Translations under genes and position numbers: made by a program
The notes under the pieces: model-generated
Seen by the model: only the letters and a program-made list of their open reading frames with translations
What the model was told of the DNA's origin: nothing
Database searches by the model: none
NCBI GenBank assembly: GCA_965214335.1
Contig: CBDCBO010000005.1
Location: 310,001-374,000, forward strand
Reading direction: 5' to 3'
DNA: 64,000 bases
DNA from: Velthaea sp965214335
GTDB taxonomy: Bacteria > Vulcanimicrobiota > Vulcanimicrobiia > Vulcanimicrobiales > Vulcanimicrobiaceae
In this document: positions 53,376-61,492 of the stretch, piece by piece
Numbering within the stretch: position 1 is the stretch's first letter
Layout: each line of letters starts with the position of its first letter

Positions 53376-54665
53376 TCAGCTGTACGGCAGCAGTTTAGCG
53401 CTGACCGGAACGCGCGGATCGTTGGCGTGCTCCGTGATCACCATCTCAAAGGGATACTTGCTGCCCGGCTTCGACTTGATCCACTGATTGCCGATCTCAC
53501 TGGTGGTTGCCACGTTCGGCACCGGACCATGGGTGAAATCGACGACGCCGACGATCGTGGTGGTGTTGAGCCGGCTCAGGGCTTTCGCCAAGGCCGCTTT
53601 ATTCTTCGGCGCGCCACTGGTCTTGAGCGCCGCGAAGCCCGCATCGAACAGCGACAGCGACGCGCCGACCTGCTGGTTCCACTGTTTGCCCGTTGCATGT
53701 TCGTAATTGTCCGCTAGCGCCCGCGAGCTGACTCCGGTCAGCGAAGAACGATACGGAAAATCCGGGTGCCAATAGGCCGCCGACGCGAGTTTATCGCCCA
53801 GCGATCCGAGTGCCTCGATGCTCGACGGAAATAATCCGGTCTTGGCGAGCTGCACGATCTTGACCGTCTTGGCGTAGCCTTGTTGCGCGGCTTGCCGCCA
53901 AAACGTCGCGAAGTCGGGCGGTAGCGGAAAACAATTAAAGATCTCGCACTGCTCGGCTTTATATTTTGCGATCTGCGCCGAGTAATCGGTCGTGCCGTCC
54001 TCGTACCCGCCCGGATCGACGATGGTGTAACCGGCCTTCTGCAATTCGGGAATGAGATGCTGGCGAATCGCGTTACCATCGGCGTCGTTGGGATACAGGA
54101 CGCCGACCTTTTTATTCGTTTGAATGAGCCGCCACTGCGAGACGTAGCTGTCTAAGAAGTTCTTGACGCCGAAGCTGAAGTGATAGGTCCACTTGAACGG
54201 CGACGGAGCGCCGGGTTTGGCGCCGCGTCCGAAATACCACGCTTCCCACGGCATGACCGTCGAGAGGCACGGAACGCCGGCGGCTTCGCATGCATCGGAG
54301 ACGGGGTTCACCACTTCGGGAGTCGATGTCGTCAACATGAAATCGATGCCGTCGCGGTTGATCAACTCTTTGGCGAGCTGTCCCGCGCGCGCCGGGTCCG
54401 ATTGGGTGTCGCGATCGACGATCTCGACGGCATACGATTTTCCGCCGCTCGTGAAGCCTTTGCTCAGCGCCGCGCGAGCGATCCCGATGATGTAGGGATC
54501 GCACTCGCCGAAGCCACCCAACGGGCCGGTGCGCGGGCTGATGAAACCGACCTTGATCGATTCGGCAGCCTCGGCCGGTTGCCAGAGCGGCGGCACGGCG
54601 GCGGTGAGGACGGCGGCGCTACTGGCCGAGGTGATGAAATGACGTCGCGAAGATTCGAGCGGCAC
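53376..54665 (-). CDS. ABC transporter substrate-binding protein, Tat-exported
   Basis: 429 residues of the type I periplasmic binding protein family used by Liv-type importers. The N-terminus SSRRHFITSASSAAVLTAAV is a twin-arginine signal. Mature protein: KVGFISPRTGPLGGFGECD, RAGQLAKELINRDGIDFMLTTSTPEVV, KKVGVLYPNDADGNAIRQ. The GTG start at 54665 follows AAGGA by five bases; the frame upstream is not signal-like. Likely binds an aromatic acid or related compound (context). Confidence 0.9.
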   Translation of the reverse strand: MPLESSRRHFITSASSAAVLTAAVPPLWQPAEAAESIKVGFISPRTGPLGGFGECDPYIIGIARAALSKGFTSGGKSYAVEIVDRDTQSDPARAGQLAKELINRDGIDFMLTTSTPEVVNPVSDACEAAGVPCLSTVMPWEAWYFGRGAKPGAPSPFKWTYHFSFGVKNFLDSYVSQWRLIQTNKKVGVLYPNDADGNAIRQHLIPELQKAGYTIVDPGGYEDGTTDYSAQIAKYKAEQCEIFNCFPLPPDFATFWRQAAQQGYAKTVKIVQLAKTGLFPSSIEALGSLGDKLASAAYWHPDFPYRSSLTGVSSRALADNYEHATGKQWNQQVGASLSLFDAGFAALKTSGAPKNKAALAKALSRLNTTTIVGVVDFTHGPVPNVATTSEIGNQWIKSKPGSKYPFEMVITEHANDPRVPVSAKLLPYS

Positions 54666-54732
54666 GGCAATCCTTTCAGCGGTTAATATATTTTTCTGCG
54701 AGCAACAAATGAGGGCCGATCTTCCGGGCAAT

Positions 54733-55431
54733 TTACATGGCTTTGAGTGCGTTGGAGTCGCTGCCACCGATCGAGCGGACCGTGTCGGCGACAGCGCCGA
54801 TGTGCGCGTGGACAGCGCGTTCCGCCGCCGCTTCATCGTGCGCGGCCAACGCGTCGACGATGGCCGTATGTTCGGCGAGCGAGCGCGCGATGCGACCCGG
54901 CTCGAGCACCGTGCGGAATTGATACCGAACCGCTTGTGATTGCAGCATCGCAAGCAGCATCGCTGCTGTCTCGTGGCGGCCGATGTCCAAAATAGTCCGA
55001 TGGAATTGGGCGTTGAGCTGGGAGTATGCCAGCAGGTCGCCGGCTTCGCGGCGGGCTTGCATGGCGGTTAGAATTTCGCGCAAGGCGCCGACGCCGGCAG
55101 CGTCGATGAGTCGCGCTGCGCGACGTGCCACCAAGCCTTCGAGCGAAGCGCGCGTTTCTAAAATTTCGGCGGCTTGTTCGGCGGTATACGTGCGGACGCG
55201 AACGCCACGGTTCGGTTCACGCACGATAAGCCGCTGTTGCTCGAGCTGCGCGAGCGCGCCGCGCACCACGGCCCGGTTCGTATTGAGCTCGCGGGCGAGG
55301 TCTTGCTCGATGAGCCGTTCGTTCGGCGCGAGCTCGCCGTCGACGATGGCACGGCGTAACGCCTCGGCAACTTCGGCGGAGGAGCGAGAACGCGCAGGAG
55401 CGGCGACAACCTCGCTGAAAATCGGCGTCAT
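54733..55431 (-). CDS. GntR-family transcriptional regulator, FCD type
   Basis: 232 residues. N-terminal winged helix (EVAEALRRAIVDGELAPNERLIEQDLARELNTNRAVVRGALAQLEQ described by residues about 20-62) and a helical FCD ligand-binding domain (about 85-215) with metal/ligand-type residues (RLID, QFHRTILD, EHTAIVDAL, HIGAV). It precedes the transporter/pob operon in the same direction and is divergent from the lig operon, so it probably controls both in response to an aromatic ligand. ATG 55431 chosen; TTG 55446 is an alternative. Confidence 0.87.
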   Translation of the reverse strand: MTPIFSEVVAAPARSRSSAEVAEALRRAIVDGELAPNERLIEQDLARELNTNRAVVRGALAQLEQQRLIVREPNRGVRVRTYTAEQAAEILETRASLEGLVARRAARLIDAAGVGALREILTAMQARREAGDLLAYSQLNAQFHRTILDIGRHETAAMLLAMLQSQAVRYQFRTVLEPGRIARSLAEHTAIVDALAAHDEAAAERAVHAHIGAVADTVRSIGGSDSNALKAM

Positions 55432-55445
55432 GATTGTTAGCAATC
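55432..55445. promoter_or_regulatory. Palindrome, candidate GntR operator
   Basis: GATTG-TTAG-CAATC, a perfect 5+5 inverted repeat directly before the regulator start codon in the 99-base divergent region. The form TTG-N4-CAA is in keeping with FCD-type GntR sites. Binding here would give autoregulation and could affect the lig promoter. Confidence 0.5.
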
Positions 55446-55530
55446 TTGGCGCCTCGATCGGTTCCCTCCTGGTAGACAAACAACGTTCTTCGCTTTCAGT
55501 CCGCGATCTGCGGGCGGCGGGGCTTACGTC

Positions 55531-56157
55531 GTGATCGATTATGCAGAGCTCGCGCGACTCGGCGTAGCGACCGTGTACGAGGCCTCAGGGAAAGCCGGCC
55601 TGATCGACATCGATCTGCAGCAACTCATTCCGCACAGCCGGGTCGCGGGGCCGGCGCGGACCGTCCGCTGCGGACAGGACGACAATCTGATGGTGCACGC
55701 GGCGATCGAACGGATCGAACGCGGCGATATTGTCGTGTTGACCATGCCCGAGCCACGGCCGGTCGCGCTCATCGGGGAATTGCTCGTAACGCAGCTACTC
55801 GTCGCCGGTGCGGCGGGTGTTCTGGTCGATGCCTCGTCGCGCGATGCCGAAGAGCTGGCAACGATGGGTTTGCCGGTTTGGACCCGCTGGATTCGCGTGC
55901 GCGGCGCGAGCAAAACCGTCGTCGGTGCGCTCGATGTTCCGGTCACCGTCGGCGGCACGACCATCGTGCCGGGCGATCTGGTCGTGCTCGATGCCGATGG
56001 CGCCTGTGCCGTCGCCGCCGCGCAAGTTGCGACGGTCGTCGACGCCGCGCGCCAGCGGCTCGCGAACGAGCAGCGGAGCCGCGAACGCTATGCCAACGGC
56101 GAACGCTCGTACGATGTCAACGACTTGCGCCGGATCGTCACCGCCGCGCGCGTATGA
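55531..56157 (+). CDS. ligK: 4-carboxy-4-hydroxy-2-oxoadipate aldolase (RraA fold)
   Basis: Last step of protocatechuate 4,5-cleavage: splits 4-carboxy-4-hydroxy-2-oxoadipate to pyruvate and oxaloacetate. 208 residues of the RraA/HMG-aldolase fold: YEASGKAGLIDIDLQQLIP, PGDLVVLDADGACAV, and the metal-site Arg-Asp in DASSRDAEELATMGLPVW. GTG start, as no ATG is available near the domain edge. First gene of the rightward lig operon; stop overlaps ligU. Oxaloacetate decarboxylase activity may accompany it (family knowledge). Confidence 0.87.
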   Translation: MIDYAELARLGVATVYEASGKAGLIDIDLQQLIPHSRVAGPARTVRCGQDDNLMVHAAIERIERGDIVVLTMPEPRPVALIGELLVTQLLVAGAAGVLVDASSRDAEELATMGLPVWTRWIRVRGASKTVVGALDVPVTVGGTTIVPGDLVVLDADGACAVAAAQVATVVDAARQRLANEQRSRERYANGERSYDVNDLRRIVTAARV

Positions 56158-57251
56158 TGCAAACGGCGATCCCGTGCACGCTCATGCGCGGCGGCACCTC
56201 GAAGGGGCCGTTCTTTCTCGCCGCCGACCTGCCCGCCGATCCGGCGCTGCGCGATCGCGTGCTGCTCGCGGCGCTGGGTTCGCCGGACGTGCGCCAGATC
56301 GACGGCGTCGGCGGCGCCGATTCGCTGACCAGTAAAGTGGCGATCGTCGGACCGTCAACGCGGCCGGATGCGGACGTCGATTATTTATTTTTACAAGTCG
56401 TCGTTAACGAAGCGCGCGTCGACGGCTCGCAGAACTGCGGCAACATGCTCGCGGGTGTCGGACCGTTCGCGCTCGAGCGCGGCGTGGTTGCGACCGCCGA
56501 TCCGCTGACGCGCATTCGCATTCATATGGTGAACACGGCATCGGTCGCGGTCGCCGTCGTTGAAACACCCGGCGGCCGCGTGCGGTACGACGGCGAAGCG
56601 CGCATCGACGGCGTGCCGGGGACGGCCGCACCGATCCGCATCGACTTTCTCGACATCGCCGGTGGAACGTGCGGTGCTCTTTTGCCCACCGGCAACGCGC
56701 AGGATGAGATCGAAGGTACCGCCGCGACGCTCATCGACAACGGCATGCCCGTTGTCGTCGTGCGGGCTGCCGACTTCGGTCAGACGGGCCGTGAGACGCC
56801 GGCGGAAATGGAAGCCGATCGGACGTTGTGCGCGCGCGTCGAGCGGCTGCGGCTCGCCGCGGGCGAGCGGATGCAGCTCGGCGATGTGACGCGCAAAACG
56901 GTGCCCAAAGTGTGCTTGGTATCGGCACCCCAAAACGGCGGCACGCTTTCAACGCGCAGCTTCATTCCCCACAAGGTGCACAAGGCGATCGGCGTTTTCG
57001 GCGCGGTCAGTGTTGCGACGGCCTGCGCGCTGCCCGGGTCGATCGCCGCCGACATAACCGGTGCCGGTGGTACGGGCGCGCGAACGTTCGAGATCGAACA
57101 CCCGACCGGATTTTTCACTGTGGATATGGAGATTGTCGACGGCTCCGGTGGGCCACAGGTTGCGCGGTCGGCGTTGCTGCGCACGGCGCGCGCGCTCATG
57201 ACCGGCAATTTGCTGATCCCGGGCGCGATCTGGAACAACGCTACGCAATGA
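56154..57251 (+). CDS. ligU: 4-oxalomesaconate tautomerase (PrpF family)
   Basis: Isomerises 4-oxalomesaconate between its tautomers so that LigJ can hydrate it. 365 residues, PrpF fold with two similar halves: PCTLMRGGTSKGPFF (catalytic Lys region), VDGSQNCGNMLAGVGPFALE (Cys-Gly motif) and RSFIPHKVHKAIGVFGA, ITGAGGTGARTFEIEHPTG. The start was moved from a longer frame to ATG 56154, which overlaps the ligK stop. Very close to LigU/GalD proteins. Confidence 0.92.
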   Translation: MMQTAIPCTLMRGGTSKGPFFLAADLPADPALRDRVLLAALGSPDVRQIDGVGGADSLTSKVAIVGPSTRPDADVDYLFLQVVVNEARVDGSQNCGNMLAGVGPFALERGVVATADPLTRIRIHMVNTASVAVAVVETPGGRVRYDGEARIDGVPGTAAPIRIDFLDIAGGTCGALLPTGNAQDEIEGTAATLIDNGMPVVVVRAADFGQTGRETPAEMEADRTLCARVERLRLAAGERMQLGDVTRKTVPKVCLVSAPQNGGTLSTRSFIPHKVHKAIGVFGAVSVATACALPGSIAADITGAGGTGARTFEIEHPTGFFTVDMEIVDGSGGPQVARSALLRTARALMTGNLLIPGAIWNNATQ

Positions 57252-58276
57252 TCATCGATTGCCACGGCCACTACACGACCGCTCCCGACGGTCTGCAGAC
57301 ATTTCGCCAAGCGCAGATCGCTGGTTTGAGCGATGCGACGCTGCCGGCGCCGGATGCTCCTAAAATCACGGATGAAGCGATTCGGGCCAGCCTCGAAAAT
57401 GCACAGCTGCGTTTGATGCGCGAGCGCGGCACCGACCTGACCATCTTTTCGCCGCGCGCGTCAGCGATGGGTCACCACATCGGCACGCAAATCACGAGCA
57501 TCGCGTGGTCGCGGGCGTGCAACGATCTTATCGCGCGCGTCGTGCAGCTGTATCCGCACAACTTCGTCGGGGTCGCCCAACTGCCGCAGTCACCCGGTGC
57601 CGATTTGCGGGCAAGCATTCGCGAACTCGAGCGCTGCGTTGAAGAACTCGGCTTCATCGGGCTCAATCTCAATCCCGATCCGTCGGGTGGCCATTGGACG
57701 TCGGCGCCGCTCACCGATCGGTTTTGGTATCCGCTGTATGAGAAGATGGTCGAGCTGGACGTGCCGGCGATGGTGCACGTGAGTGCATCGTGCAATCCCA
57801 ATTTTCATGCGACCGGAGCGCACTATCTCAATGCCGATACAACGGCGTTCATGCAGTTTATTACCGCCGACCTGTTCGTTGATTTTCCGACCTTGCGGTT
57901 CGTTATTCCGCACGGCGGCGGTGCGGTACCGTATCACTGGGGACGCTATCGCGGCATTACCCAAGATCTGAAGCGGCCGCCACTCGAGGAGTCGGTGCTC
58001 AACAATGTCTTCTTTGACACGTGCGTGTATCACCGGCCCGGGATCGAGCTGCTCTGCAACGTTATTCCGGTCGACAACATCTTGTTCGGTTCCGAGATGG
58101 TCGGCGCCGTCCGGGGCGTCGATTCGCGTACCGGTAACTTTTACGACGACACCAAACGTTACATCGATGCACTCGCACTCGGCGACGAGGCGCGGGATAA
58201 AATCTTTGCCGCTAACGTCTTGCGCGTTTATCCACGTTTGAAGACCACGCTCGCCAAATCGCATCCGGCCGCATAG
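57248..58276 (+). CDS. ligJ: 4-oxalomesaconate hydratase
   Basis: 342 residues of the amidohydrolase-2 family: IIDCHGHYTTAP (metal His pair), FSPRASAMGHHIG, GLNLNPDPSGGHWTSAPLTDR, VIPHGGGAVPYHWGR and LFGSEMVGAVRG, all typical of LigJ/GalB-type hydratases acting on 4-oxalomesaconate. ATG overlaps the ligU stop (ATGA). Zinc is expected. Product goes to LigK. Confidence 0.92.
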   Translation: MIIDCHGHYTTAPDGLQTFRQAQIAGLSDATLPAPDAPKITDEAIRASLENAQLRLMRERGTDLTIFSPRASAMGHHIGTQITSIAWSRACNDLIARVVQLYPHNFVGVAQLPQSPGADLRASIRELERCVEELGFIGLNLNPDPSGGHWTSAPLTDRFWYPLYEKMVELDVPAMVHVSASCNPNFHATGAHYLNADTTAFMQFITADLFVDFPTLRFVIPHGGGAVPYHWGRYRGITQDLKRPPLEESVLNNVFFDTCVYHRPGIELLCNVIPVDNILFGSEMVGAVRGVDSRTGNFYDDTKRYIDALALGDEARDKIFAANVLRVYPRLKTTLAKSHPAA

Positions 58277-58288
58277 AGGAACGACGCG

Positions 58289-59170
58289 ATGCAACTCGAC
58301 CTAAATCGTTATCATCCACAACCGGCGCGTCCCGCGTTCGCGGCGCCGGCCGGCGCCGTCGACGCGCACTGTCATGTGTTTGGTCCAGGCGCTGTTTTTC
58401 CGTATGCGCCGCAACGAAAATATACGCCCGGCGATGCCCCCAAAGAAGCCCTGTTCGGCTTGCGCGATTTCTTAGGCTTCGCGCGCAACGTGATCGTTCA
58501 AGCAAGCTGTCACGGAACCGATAACGCCGCGATGATCGACGCGCTGCTGGCTGCGGGTCAGCGCGCGCGCGGCATTGCCGTCGTCGATCCGGATGTCACG
58601 TCCGCCGAACTGACGGCGATGGATGCCGCCGGCGTCCGGGGTGTTCGGTTTAATTTTCTCAAGCGTTTGGTCGACACGACGCCGCGCGACCACTATCTTC
58701 GCGTCGTCGACAAGATCGTGTCCCTCGGCTGGCACATCGTCGTCTATTTCGAGGCGCCTGAACTCAGCGCGCTCGCGACGTTCCTTACCACGTTGCCGAC
58801 GATCGTCGTCGTCGACCATATGGGCCGGCCCGACGTTTCTTTGGGCACCGCCGATCCGCAGTGGCGGCAGTTCATCGATTTGATCGATACGCACGCGAAT
58901 TTTTGGGTCAAGGTAAGCGGAGCCGAACGGTTATCGCAAACCGGGCCGCCGTACGACGACGTCGTGCCGTTTGGCCGCGAACTGGTCGAACGCTTCCCGG
59001 ATCGCGTGCTGTGGGGAACCGATTGGCCGCACCCCAACATGGAAACGCACGTTCCGGACGACGGTGCGCTCGTTGATTTCATTCCGCGCATCGCCCCGAA
59101 CGCCGACTTCGCGCGGCGGCTACTGGTCGACAATCCCATGCGGCTCTATTGGCCCGAAGAGCGACCGTGA
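58289..59170 (+). CDS. ligI: 2-pyrone-4,6-dicarboxylate lactonase
   Basis: Opens 2-pyrone-4,6-dicarboxylate to 4-oxalomesaconate. 293 residues, amidohydrolase-like: VDAHCHVFGPGAVFPYAPQRKYTP (positions about 24-47), GVRFNFLKRLVDTTP, DHMGRPDVSLG and WGTDWPHPNM (catalytic Asp). AGGAACGACGCG precedes the ATG. 12 bases after ligJ, and its stop overlaps ligA. Confidence 0.94.
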   Translation: MQLDLNRYHPQPARPAFAAPAGAVDAHCHVFGPGAVFPYAPQRKYTPGDAPKEALFGLRDFLGFARNVIVQASCHGTDNAAMIDALLAAGQRARGIAVVDPDVTSAELTAMDAAGVRGVRFNFLKRLVDTTPRDHYLRVVDKIVSLGWHIVVYFEAPELSALATFLTTLPTIVVVDHMGRPDVSLGTADPQWRQFIDLIDTHANFWVKVSGAERLSQTGPPYDDVVPFGRELVERFPDRVLWGTDWPHPNMETHVPDDGALVDFIPRIAPNADFARRLLVDNPMRLYWPEERP

Positions 59171-59568
59171 ACGAAACGCCGCTCGATCCGTTCGACGACA
59201 TTCCCGGCACGACGCTTTTCGATGCGCAACGATCGCGTCAGGGCTATCATCTCAACATGTTTTGCATGGCGCTCATGAAGCCGGAAAATCGCGCGGCGTT
59301 CAAAGCCGATGAGCGCGGCTATCTCGCGCCGCTCGAAATGACATCCGAGCAGAAAGCAGCGATCCTGGCGCGCGATTGGAATCGCATGATCGAGCTTGGT
59401 GGAAACATTTATTATACAGCGAAGCTGGGTGCGACCGATGGTCTTTCGTTTCAGCAACTTGCAGCGAAGATGACCGGCTTACCGCCCGAAGCGTACGCAC
59501 AAATGATGCTTGACGGCGGACGCCGTATCGAAGGCAACCGCAGCAAATCGGAGCGCCCGCATGGCTAA
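59167..59568 (+). CDS. ligA: Protocatechuate 4,5-dioxygenase alpha subunit
   Basis: 133 residues, LigA family: GTTLFDAQRSRQGYHLNMFCMALMK, then RAAFKADERGYLAP and the C-terminal helix region AARDWNRMIELGGNIYYTAKLGATDG-like segment (positions about 70-100). It shapes the active site of LigB. GTG start overlapping the ligI stop (GTGA). Overlaps ligB by 8 bases, giving equal expression of both subunits. Confidence 0.92.
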   Translation: MNETPLDPFDDIPGTTLFDAQRSRQGYHLNMFCMALMKPENRAAFKADERGYLAPLEMTSEQKAAILARDWNRMIELGGNIYYTAKLGATDGLSFQQLAAKMTGLPPEAYAQMMLDGGRRIEGNRSKSERPHG

Positions 59569-60406
59569 AATCATCGCCGGCGTCGCAACCTCACACGTCC
59601 CCGCGATCGGTGCGGCCATCGATAACGGCCGAGCGTCCGAACCGTATTGGCAGCCGCTGTTCGCGGGTTACGAGTTCTCCAAACGTTGGATCGCCCAGAC
59701 TGCTCCGGATGTCATTCTGCTGGTCTACAACGATCATGCCTCCGCGTTTTCGCTCGACTTCATCCCGACGTTCGCGTTGGGTTGCGCGGCGCAGTTTCCC
59801 ATCGCTGACGAAGGCTGGGGACCGCGGCCGTGTCCGCCCGTCGTCGGTTACCCGGAACTCGCCTGGCACATCGCGCAATCGACGATTCTCGACGAATTCG
59901 ACATGACGATCGTCAACCGGATGCCGGTGGATCACGGCTTGACCGTGCCGCTTTCGCTGATGTACGGGCAGCCCGCGGCGTGGCCCGTTCCGGTGATTCC
60001 GCTCGCCGTCAACGTCGTGCAGTATCCGCCGCCGACCGGACATCGCTGTTATATGCTCGGGAAAGCGCTGCGCAAAGCGGTTGAGAGTTTCGCGCGCCCT
60101 CTGCGCGTCGTGATCTTCGGCACGGGCGGCATGTCGCATCAATTACAAGGACCGCGCGCGGGACTCATCAACTCCACGTTCGATCAGGCATTTTTGGACG
60201 AGCTCATCGCGAATCCGGGTGAACTGGCTCGCGTTCCGCACCTCGAATACGTGCGCGAAGCCGGTGCCGAGGCGATCGAACTCGTCATGTGGTTGATCAT
60301 GCGCGGTGCATTGGCCGACGAGGTAAAGGTCGTCCATCGGTTCTATCATGTTCCGGCGTCAAATACGGCCGTCGGTCACCTCATTCTCGAAAACGATGTC
60401 GCATGA
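59561..60406 (+). CDS. ligB: Protocatechuate 4,5-dioxygenase beta subunit
   Basis: Catalytic Fe(II) subunit of extradiol ring cleavage, making 4-carboxy-2-hydroxymuconate-6-semialdehyde. 281 residues, class III extradiol dioxygenase: GVATSHVPAIG (His ligand), LLVYNDHASAF (His ligand region), the catalytic His in MPVDHGLTVPL, and GTGGMSHQLQGPRAG. Length and motifs equal LigB of sphingomonads. GGAG lies before ATG 59561. Needs LigA. Confidence 0.94.
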   Translation: MAKIIAGVATSHVPAIGAAIDNGRASEPYWQPLFAGYEFSKRWIAQTAPDVILLVYNDHASAFSLDFIPTFALGCAAQFPIADEGWGPRPCPPVVGYPELAWHIAQSTILDEFDMTIVNRMPVDHGLTVPLSLMYGQPAAWPVPVIPLAVNVVQYPPPTGHRCYMLGKALRKAVESFARPLRVVIFGTGGMSHQLQGPRAGLINSTFDQAFLDELIANPGELARVPHLEYVREAGAEAIELVMWLIMRGALADEVKVVHRFYHVPASNTAVGHLILENDVA

Positions 60407-61362
60407 TCAACATTGCGCTGGTGGGGCAGGGCGCGTTCGGGATCAAGCATCTTGAAGCACTGCGCAATATTGCCGGAGTGCGGGTTATTTCGCTTACCGG
60501 CGGCCGGCCCGAAAGCACGCGCGACGTCGCGCAAACGTTCGGCATCGGCCACTGGACGACGGAACTTGCCGAGACGCTGGCCCAGCCGGGACTCGACGCC
60601 GTCATCATCGCGTCGCCGACGCAACTGCATCGCGCGCAAGCCGAAGCCTGTATGCGAGCCGGTAAACACGTGCTCATCGAGATCCCGGTTGCCGATTCAC
60701 TCGAAGACGTCGAAGCACTCATCGACGTGCAGCGCGCGACGGGCGTCATCGCAATGGCCGGACATGTCCGGCGCTTCAATCCGAGCCACCAGTTCGTTCA
60801 TGCGGATATTGAAAAGGGCGACTTGACGATCGCGCAAATGGACGTGCAGACATATTTCTTTCGCCGCACGAATACCAATGCGCTCGGACAAGCGCGGAGT
60901 TGGACGGACCACCTGTTATGGCATCACGCTTGTCATACGGTTGATTTGTTCCAGTGGCAGACCGGCCAGACCGCGGCGATCGCCAACGCCGTTCAGGGAC
61001 CGATACATCCGCAGCTCGGTATCGCGATGGACATGAGCATTCAGCTCAAGGTTCCGACGGGTGCTATCCTTTCGCTCTCGCTCTCGTTCAACAACGACGG
61101 CCCGTTCGGGTCGTTTTTCCGATACATTTGCGACAACGCAACGTATCTTGCGTATTACGACGACTTGAGTAATGGGCGGAGCGAGAAGATCGATCTGGCG
61201 CATGTTGCGGTTTCGATGAACGGCATCGAATTAGAAGATCGCGAGTTTTGCGCCGCCATCGCCGCTGGGCGGGAACCGAAGTCGAGTCTTGTGCAGGTGT
61301 TGCCCGCGTATCGAACGCTGGCCCGGCTCGAAGAGCAGCTCGGACGGTTCGTCGTTTCGTAA
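60403..61362 (+). CDS. ligC: 4-carboxy-2-hydroxymuconate-6-semialdehyde dehydrogenase
   Basis: 319 residues of the Gfo/Idh/MocA family. NAD(P)-binding ALVGQGAFGIKHLEAL, IIASPTQLHRAQAEACMRAGKHVLIEIP, and GHVRRFNPSHQFV; ends with the LigC-like DREFCAAIAAGREPKSS. Oxidises the hemiacetal form of the ring-cleavage product to 2-pyrone-4,6-dicarboxylate, using NADP (family knowledge). ATG overlaps the ligB stop. Last gene of the operon; an IS element follows 130 bases later. Confidence 0.92.
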   Translation: MINIALVGQGAFGIKHLEALRNIAGVRVISLTGGRPESTRDVAQTFGIGHWTTELAETLAQPGLDAVIIASPTQLHRAQAEACMRAGKHVLIEIPVADSLEDVEALIDVQRATGVIAMAGHVRRFNPSHQFVHADIEKGDLTIAQMDVQTYFFRRTNTNALGQARSWTDHLLWHHACHTVDLFQWQTGQTAAIANAVQGPIHPQLGIAMDMSIQLKVPTGAILSLSLSFNNDGPFGSFFRYICDNATYLAYYDDLSNGRSEKIDLAHVAVSMNGIELEDREFCAAIAAGREPKSSLVQVLPAYRTLARLEEQLGRFVVS

Positions 61363-61492
61363 GGAGTTCGTCGCAGTTAAGGCGGACGGACTCGTCGCAT
61401 GGTGGCCCCTTTTTCCAAAGTTGGGTCTGAGCAGTAAGGGTCCGCTGTCGTGGGGTCGCAACGGTAGCGCTAGCCACCGCTCCGACAGGGGA

